DNA from: Wolbachia endosymbiont of Folsomia candida
GTDB taxonomy: Bacteria; Pseudomonadota; Alphaproteobacteria; Rickettsiales; Anaplasmataceae
DNA: 64,000 bases
Assembly: GCF_001931755.2 (NCBI RefSeq)
Contig: NZ_CP015510.2
Coordinates: 1,116,001-1,180,000, forward strand
Direction of reading: 5' to 3'
Under the pieces are notes generated by a model that saw nothing but the letters and a program-made list of their open reading frames with translations, was not told where the DNA came from and made no database searches. The position numbers and the translations under genes were made by a program. Shown here piece by piece: positions 54,429 through 61,100 of this stretch (positions are counted from its first letter, which is position 1; each line of letters opens with the position of its first letter).

Positions 54429-55445
54429 TTATCCAATAAAAAATTCAAATTTTGTGAAATCTTTAAAAATCCAGTTCTTTTTAAGCGTATAGAAAATGGT
54501 TGTCAGGAATTTCCTAGCAGTAGCAATAATGGCCTTAGCAGAACCACGCCTTTTTTTCACATTTTCATAGAAACTTTTCAAGTAAGGACTATAACGTATA
54601 GCAACCCAAGTACACTGTATTAAAGCAGTGCGTGCCATTTTCGACCCTCGTTTGGTAATCCTTCCAATCGTGCACTGTTGATTAGATTGAGAAACATATG
54701 GTACAACTCCAAAATAAGCAGTGAGTTTTTCAGGATCGCGAAAGTCATTAATATCACCAATTGTTGTAATAAAAACAGCTGCAGAAATTACACCAATGCC
54801 TTTAATGCTAATGAGATTATAAAATCCAGGAAGCTGTTTAACAAAAGTTTCAATTTCCTTTTCAAGTTTCTTGAGGCTTTCTCGTATAGCTTCTAGGTGA
54901 TAGCTGATCACTTCAATTTCAACTTTTTCCAAATGACACCAATTATGTTTTTGAATAGCACGTTTAAACCCCGTTTTGGTTGTCAGTGCTTCCTTTTTAA
55001 TTTTTATTCCGTGGTAATTAAAAAGACTGTGCATTTTGTTAATCAAAGATATCCGTGATTTTACTAACTGTTCTCTTGTTTTAAGAAGAGAAACTAATTG
55101 CTGATATTGTGTGTTTTTGCATCTTGCTTCAGGCAGCATATCCTTGCTTAGAAAAAAAGCAATAGCTCTTGCATCATGCTTATCTGTCTTGTGTACAGAA
55201 CGGCGAATAACTTCGAATTGCAAAGGAGCAATTATTACCACACGCTTGACGTAAGGTAACACTTCATCATAAAAGAAACAGCTGTTACCTGTTGCTTCTA
55301 AAGCTACTTCATCTGTTGGCTGAAGATTCTCAATAAAATTGTTTATATCCTGCAAGCGAAACGTGCGAATATATTCTGGTTTTTCTTGCTCTAAATAACA
55401 GGCAGTGAAGCTATTTGTATGTAAATCAACTCCAATGTAACGCAT
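54429..55445 (-). CDS. IS110-family transposase (second, identical copy)
   Basis: Protein of 338 residues identical to that at 273-1289, including the DEDD residues D7, E50, D88, D91 and the probable S254. GGAGG precedes the ATG on the minus strand. It transcribes away from radC. The identity of the two copies means that their separation is recent or that they are kept alike by gene conversion. Confidence 0.95.
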   Translation of the reverse strand: MRYIGVDLHTNSFTACYLEQEKPEYIRTFRLQDINNFIENLQPTDEVALEATGNSCFFYDEVLPYVKRVVIIAPLQFEVIRRSVHKTDKHDARAIAFFLSKDMLPEARCKNTQYQQLVSLLKTREQLVKSRISLINKMHSLFNYHGIKIKKEALTTKTGFKRAIQKHNWCHLEKVEIEVISYHLEAIRESLKKLEKEIETFVKQLPGFYNLISIKGIGVISAAVFITTIGDINDFRDPEKLTAYFGVVPYVSQSNQQCTIGRITKRGSKMARTALIQCTWVAIRYSPYLKSFYENVKKRRGSAKAIIATARKFLTTIFYTLKKNWIFKDFTKFEFFIG

Positions 55446-55678
55446 ACTTTTTCCTCCAATTGCATAATAATATATCAGAGTAGAATATTGCCGGTTGATC
55501 CAAACTCCTATACGCGGTCACCGAATTTTATGGGCCGCACGATGGTTTTCGGTGGCAGGTGCGGTTAATCTAAAGTACGAGGTCTTCTTTCACTGCATAT
55601 AAAAGCAGAGGGAGCCTCAAGCTTTGCCCAACCTGCTACCTATCCACTCTGAGAAGTTATTATCTTCTCATGCTCTCA
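55446..55678 (-). ncRNA. Candidate IS110 bridge RNA region, right copy
   Basis: Reverse complement of 40-272 with the same hairpins. Both copies would produce the same guide, which fits their insertion at the same kind of site, a radC 3' end. Confidence 0.4.
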
Positions 55679-55699
55679 ACCGAGCAATAACTATTCATA

Positions 55700-56350
55700 T
55701 CATCTAAAGTAATTTTTTTCTGTCACAATTATGTGATCAATTAACTCTATCTCCATGCTACTGCACGCTAATGATAGGATTTTGGTTAAACTTATATCGT
55801 GCTGTGATGGTTTTGCACTTCCTAAGTGGTTGTGTGCTATAACCATTGCAGTTGCTCCTACTAGTAGTGCTCTTTTTATTACTTCTCTCGCATATAGAGG
55901 TGTTTTATCTACTGTTCCCTCTTGAGTGTACTCATCGATAATACGAGATTTCTTGTTCAAATAAATAACACGAAAGTTTTCTATACTTAATTGGCCTATT
56001 GTTACTCTTAAGTATTCTATCAATTTTTTCTGATTCTCAATTATTGGCAGTTCTTCCAGATCTTCTCTGAGCATTCTTTCAATTGTTTCCCTCACACACA
56101 TAATACTTGCTATTGCTGAATCGTTCATACCAGTTACACTTTTCAGCTCATGAAAGTCAGCGCTAATCACCTTACCAATACTCTTGAACAGCTCTAATAA
56201 TCTTTCTGCAACTTCTTTATTTTCCCCATTATTAAATGAAGAATATAAAATAAGCTCCACCAGCTCAAGATCAAGTAATGACGACCTACCTTTGCTTGCT
56301 AATACTCTTTTTTCCAGTTCTGTTTTTCTTTTGTTTTCACTATTATTCAT
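55700..56350 (-). CDS. radC: RadC-like JAMM/MPN protein, probably cut short by the IS110 block
   Basis: Protein of 216 residues. An N-terminal HhH-like part (LDLELVELILYSSFNNGENK; FHELKSVTGMNDSAIASIM) is followed by the MPN/JAMM domain with HNHLGSAKPSQHD (metal site) near residue 170. RadC proteins are known to end with a short stretch after the last strand; here the sequence stops at NYFR, exactly where identity with the IS110 block begins, so about ten residues were probably lost. Radc-type genes are usual WO neighbours. The function in DNA repair is doubtful even in the complete family. Confidence 0.85.
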   Translation of the reverse strand: MNNSENKRKTELEKRVLASKGRSSLLDLELVELILYSSFNNGENKEVAERLLELFKSIGKVISADFHELKSVTGMNDSAIASIMCVRETIERMLREDLEELPIIENQKKLIEYLRVTIGQLSIENFRVIYLNKKSRIIDEYTQEGTVDKTPLYAREVIKRALLVGATAMVIAHNHLGSAKPSQHDISLTKILSLACSSMEIELIDHIIVTEKNYFR

Positions 56351-56596
56351 AAAATTACCTATTTATTAACGACTAAACAAATTCAATTATTTACTCTGCT
56401 TTTTTGGCAGTGGTGCACATAGAGCCATCAATTTTTCAGTAAGTCAAATCTTTTTTGAATATTTTTTGATATTTTTTTATTAATAATAATGGTGAATATA
56501 TTGATTTTTGATTTCTATTGCAGTTGGAAAATAAAAAAATTGAACTTTGATGACTAATAATGTATAATCACTAATGCTTTTTTAGACGTCTTAATT

Positions 56597-57487
56597 ATGG
56601 CTATTTCCAAGTTTTTAGACCCAAAATGTGATCTAACGTTCAAACGAATCTTTGGTACTGAGAAAAATCAAAATATTCTTATCCACTTTCTAAATGATAT
56701 TTTAGGGTTTACTGAGAAAAGTGCAATACAAGAAGTAGAATTCCTCAGTACTATCATGGATCCTGAGATTGCCTCTGACAAACAAAGTATAGTTGATATT
56801 CTTTGCAAAGATTCTATTGGTAATAGATTCGTAATCGAGATGCAGGTCGCTAGAGACAAAGGCTTTGAAAAACGTGCCCAACTATATGCTGCTAAAGCTT
56901 ATTCTAGACAGTCATGCAGTTATTTTGATTTACAAAAAGTTTACTTCATCGCCATTTCTAATTGTAATTTATTTCCTATAGATGTTCATTATATTTCCAC
57001 TCATAATATACGTGATATCAAAACCAATGGACATTACTTAAAAGACTTTCAGTTTGTTTTCATTGAATTGCCTAAATTTCTTAAAAGCACAGTAGATCAA
57101 CTAGAGAACACTATAGAACGTTGGTGCTATTTCTTTCGGTATGCAGAGGATACTACAGATGAAGACCTAAAAAAAATTGCAGAACAAGCACCAATTATAA
57201 AGCTCGCATATGATGAGTTAGATAAGTTTCACTGGAATGAAAAAGATCTAGCAGCTTACGAAGAGAGAATTATGGATATACAGAAAGAAGCAGCTATTTG
57301 GGAACAACGGCTTGATGATGCTAAAGAGGAAGGCATCCAAATCGGTGAAGAAAAAGGCAGAAAAGCAAGGGAAATTGAAGTTGTAAAGAATCTACTCAAA
57401 GCAGGTGTTTCTATTGATATCATATCTCAAACTACAGGTCTCGCAGCTGATGAAATAAAACAACTACAAGAGGAAAATATTCTTTAG
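56597..57487 (+). CDS. Rpn-family PD-(D/E)XK nuclease, copy 2
   Basis: Protein of 296 residues closely related to the one at 52104 (starts MAISKFLDPKCDLTFKRIFG; active-site DILCKDSIGNRFVIEMQVAR). The C-terminal repeat stretch is shorter, with one GIQIGEEKG unit. The leader (56555-56596) also resembles that of copy 1. The 246-base gap to radC holds no gene. The protein ends KQLQEENIL, a sequence found again as a fossil at 58081-58113. Confidence 0.88.
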   Translation: MAISKFLDPKCDLTFKRIFGTEKNQNILIHFLNDILGFTEKSAIQEVEFLSTIMDPEIASDKQSIVDILCKDSIGNRFVIEMQVARDKGFEKRAQLYAAKAYSRQSCSYFDLQKVYFIAISNCNLFPIDVHYISTHNIRDIKTNGHYLKDFQFVFIELPKFLKSTVDQLENTIERWCYFFRYAEDTTDEDLKKIAEQAPIIKLAYDELDKFHWNEKDLAAYEERIMDIQKEAAIWEQRLDDAKEEGIQIGEEKGRKAREIEVVKNLLKAGVSIDIISQTTGLAADEIKQLQEENIL

Positions 57488-57504
57488 GTGATTTTAAATC
57501 AAAA

Positions 57505-58080
57505 ATGAACATTTTTATATTACATGAAGATCCAGTAATTGCAGCACAAATGTTGTGTGATAAGCATGTAGTAAAAATGGTATTAGAAACCGCCCAATTA
57601 TTGAGTAGTGTTTTTTCTGTAGCATTAGAAGAGCAAGATTCTTTTGTCAGTATTACAAATAAGAACGTATCAGCTCCATATAGGCTTACTCACAAAAATC
57701 ATCCTTGTTCTATATGGGCAAGAGAATCAAAAGGAAATTTCGATTGGTTGATACGCTATGGAAAAGAATTATGTAAAGAATATACTTACCGATATAAGAA
57801 AGAGCATAAGTCAGAGGAAGTAATAGATTGGTGTGATAGTAATAAAAATTTGCTCATTTTTCAATCAGCTGACATGAAAGATTTTACACAAGCGCTACCA
57901 GATCAGTATAAATGTAGTGATGCTGTAGAAGCTTATAAAAAATATTATCTGCAGGAAAAGATGGGATTTGCTAAATGGGAAAAAGGTAGAGAAGCACCAA
58001 GTTGGGTCACAGAAAATTTCACTACGTCATTATGTAATGTTACAGTTGATACAGCTCAGAGGAGCAATTTTGTTGATTAA
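57505..58080 (+). CDS. Phage-type hypothetical protein
   Basis: Protein of 191 residues starting MNIFILHEDPVIAAQMLCDK with HVVKMVLETAQLLSSVF, a pattern shared by many phage proteins of unknown role (sometimes called pyrimidine-dimer glycosylase-like). A His/Cys/Trp-rich middle (RLTHKNHPCSIWARESKGNF) is conserved in that group. It starts 17 bases after the Rpn gene stop and is followed by the fossil end of an Rpn gene, so it appears inserted into an Rpn context. Confidence 0.7.
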   Translation: MNIFILHEDPVIAAQMLCDKHVVKMVLETAQLLSSVFSVALEEQDSFVSITNKNVSAPYRLTHKNHPCSIWARESKGNFDWLIRYGKELCKEYTYRYKKEHKSEEVIDWCDSNKNLLIFQSADMKDFTQALPDQYKCSDAVEAYKKYYLQEKMGFAKWEKGREAPSWVTENFTTSLCNVTVDTAQRSNFVD

Positions 58081-58113
58081 ATAAAGCAGTTACAGGAAGA
58101 AAATACTTTCTAG
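58081..58113 (+). pseudogene. Fossil 3' end of a third Rpn-family gene
   Basis: Ten codons plus stop encode IKQLQEENTF, matching the last residues of the Rpn protein at 56597 (IKQLQEENIL). Only the tail is left, directly after the stop of the phage-type gene. Confidence 0.6.
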
Positions 58114-58131
58114 TCGTTTGGTTAAAGCCCT

Positions 58132-61100
58132 TCATAACCCCAAAATATTACCTATACCTTTAGCTATTGATGCATCATTTAAGAAAGTGTTAGGTTTATC
58201 TTCTTGAAGTACCGGTTTAGCTTTAGGTAATCCATCTACATTTATTGGCTTTTGTTTTCCTACAAGCAACTCAACTTCTTTTTCAGCTAAGACCTCTTTT
58301 AGATGACCATCCAAACAATTTAGAAATTTACCAGTTTGTTTAAACTCAGGACAAGCTTTTTCTGCAGATGAGTATAAGCTTTTTGATATTTCAGAAAATT
58401 TACCATTTCTTATTTGTCCAATTATAGCTGAACTTACAGGCACTGGATTAAACTTCAAATTCGTTACTGATATGCCTGACTTAATAGCTGTTTTATTTAA
58501 TATTTGCTCAAACTTTTCCGTAATGTTTAACGCATGGCCCTGTGCCTCAAATAAGGATATAGATTTACCTTCTGTAGAGATAGGCTTCTTACCTGTAATT
58601 TTTCTTATAAACACATCCAATAGCAGTATTGTACCATCAACATCTACTTGTGATATGTTTGGTAGGTCCTTGGCTGTAGAGCTGGATGTTTTTTCTGATT
58701 CTATGGTGCGAGAGTTAAATAACCCACCTATAGAACCTTTTACCCAACCGAATAAATCATTTATCAATGAAGATGTTCTTGTAGCACTGCTTGTAGCTTC
58801 CTCCTCAACCATGACAGTATTTTGGGCAACAAAAAGTTCAAGATTATCTGATGCATCTGTAATAGGAATCTCTTTAATAGCACGACGGCCGCGTTGATGT
58901 TCTGTAGTATTTCGATGATTTAATAGATCAACAATTTCTCTTTTACCTTGCTGTTCTGCCATATGAAGAGCTGTCTCACCACTATCAGTTCTAGCATTAA
59001 TGTTAGCTCTCTTATTCAGTAATGCTAAAATTGTTTTTTTATTACCACTTGATACTGCCCAATGAAGAGCTGTCCACCCTCCTATTGTTTTTGCATTAAC
59101 GTCAACACCTTTATTCAGTAAAGCTAAAACTATTTCTTCATTACCTTTTTCAGCAGCTTTGTGTAGCGGTGTCCAGTGACCTTTAGTTTCAGCATTAACA
59201 TCTGCTCCTTTATCTATAAGATATTTTACTAGATCTAAATTACCAGAAGATGCAGCTTCATGGAGAAGAGTATTGCCATAATTGTCTTTAGTATTTACAT
59301 TTACACCATTCTCGTCTACCAGATATTTTACTAGATCTAAATTGCCAGAATAAGCAGCATAGTGAAGAGAAGTTTTGCCATCATTGTCTTTAATGTTAAC
59401 ATCAACTCCTTTCTCATCTACCAAATATTTTACTAAATCTAAACTTCCAGCAGAAGCAGCATGGTGAAAAGGAGTCCTACCATCATTTGCTCTACTGTTT
59501 ATATCAACTCCCTTTTCATCTACTAGATATTTTACTATGTCTAAATTACCAGAAGATGCAGCTTCGTGTAGAATAGTGTTACCATCATTTGCTTTTCTGT
59601 TTACATCAAATTTATTTTCCTCGATAAGATCTTTTATTAAATTCCAATTAATCCATTCATAGTAATAAGGATTAAGAATCTTTTGTGTATTCTTTTCTGC
59701 TGAACAATTATAAATTTCAATACCATTTCTTACGTCCATACCTACAAGTAAGTATTTAAACTCTTCTTCGTCACCTAATTCTTCTAGCTGGGTTATACCA
59801 TATTTACTTATTAAATGCTGAACCTCTGATACTTCTGATAAATCTACCTCTATTGATTGGTTAAACTTCAGCACAGAAACATGATCCTTTCTGTTCCAAT
59901 TCTCTATCGTAAAATTATCTTTTGCACCAAAACATTGATCAAGATCTTTCAATAATACTTGCCTTTCTTTATCAGGATCTTTTAATGATAAATTAGTGTG
60001 GCCTTTTACTATCAGCCATCTTAACGCCTCTACTACCTGACTATCTTGTAAAACTTCTTTTAACTTTTCTTTGTTATAAAGAGTAGAATATGCAGCTACA
60101 AACTCTTGTTGATCTTCTTCAGAGTCAAAACCTAGGCAATTATAAGTATTAATACCGTTTACTATTCCATTACTTGCAAGTAAATATTTTATGCCATTTA
60201 CTACTTCATTGTCTAACTTTTCTAGTTGTTCATCCAAAGCATTACTCACTGCAGCTTTATTGATTACAGCCTGAATCTCTGATACTTGTGACAAATCAAA
60301 TTTATCTAATTTTCTGACTTCTATTGCTTTGTCTTCCTGACCAAACCTCAACATTGAAACTCTATGATCTGTGTCGTTCCAATTCTTTATGACAAACGTG
60401 GCATTACTTTGAGCAACAAAAAAGACAAGATCATTGTTATCAGCTGATACCTCAATATCAGAAGGGTCTTTAAGTAGCAATATTCCTACTCGTTTATCAT
60501 CTGGCTCTACTGTAGTTAAACTACCATTAACAAACTTTTGGTTGTGATAAATAGTAGAGTTAAAAGTAGACATCCTATATTCTCTAAAACTGTCATAATA
60601 GCTACTTCTTATCTCATCTTGATAATTTATTGCAATTTTGGCTAATTCAGATAACTGCTTAGAACTTAGCTTTTCTTTACTACGAAAATTTAATGTAAAG
60701 TTTCCATATTGGTTGCCATAGAAGTTTTCTACCTTAACTATTAGCGGTTGATCATCCATTAACATGAGGTCATTTCCATATCTATAAAACCTTATGTCAT
60801 CTAGCTTAGCGTCCACTATAACTTCTGGATTATTTTGCACCTTTTCTGCCGATAATAAAAACATGTACTGACCTTTTGTCGCATGGAAGAAAGGTACTAG
60901 CTGCACATAAGACTGTTTACTTGGCCATGGTAAAAATGTGTTTTTGTCTTTATCTATTATTGTTAAGTGTCTATAACTGCTATTTCTAAAGAAATTTTCT
61001 ACTTTGATGTTTGCTGTTACGTTGCCTGTAGCTATATGCAAATCATCTTCAACTCTATTGGTTTCAATTGAATCTGTAGGTAAGTAAAGTATATCAAGAG

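Larger units (their letters stand above)
54037..55706 (-). repeat. Right copy of the 1.67-kb inverted repeat (IS110 block)
   Basis: Reverse complement of 12-1681. It includes the transposase, its 5' RNA region (55446-55678), the palindrome (54327-54391) and the fossil IS110 3' end (54061-54150). On its radC side identity ends in the last codons of radC; on the other side it ends 36 bases before the helical-family gene start. Confidence 0.9.
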
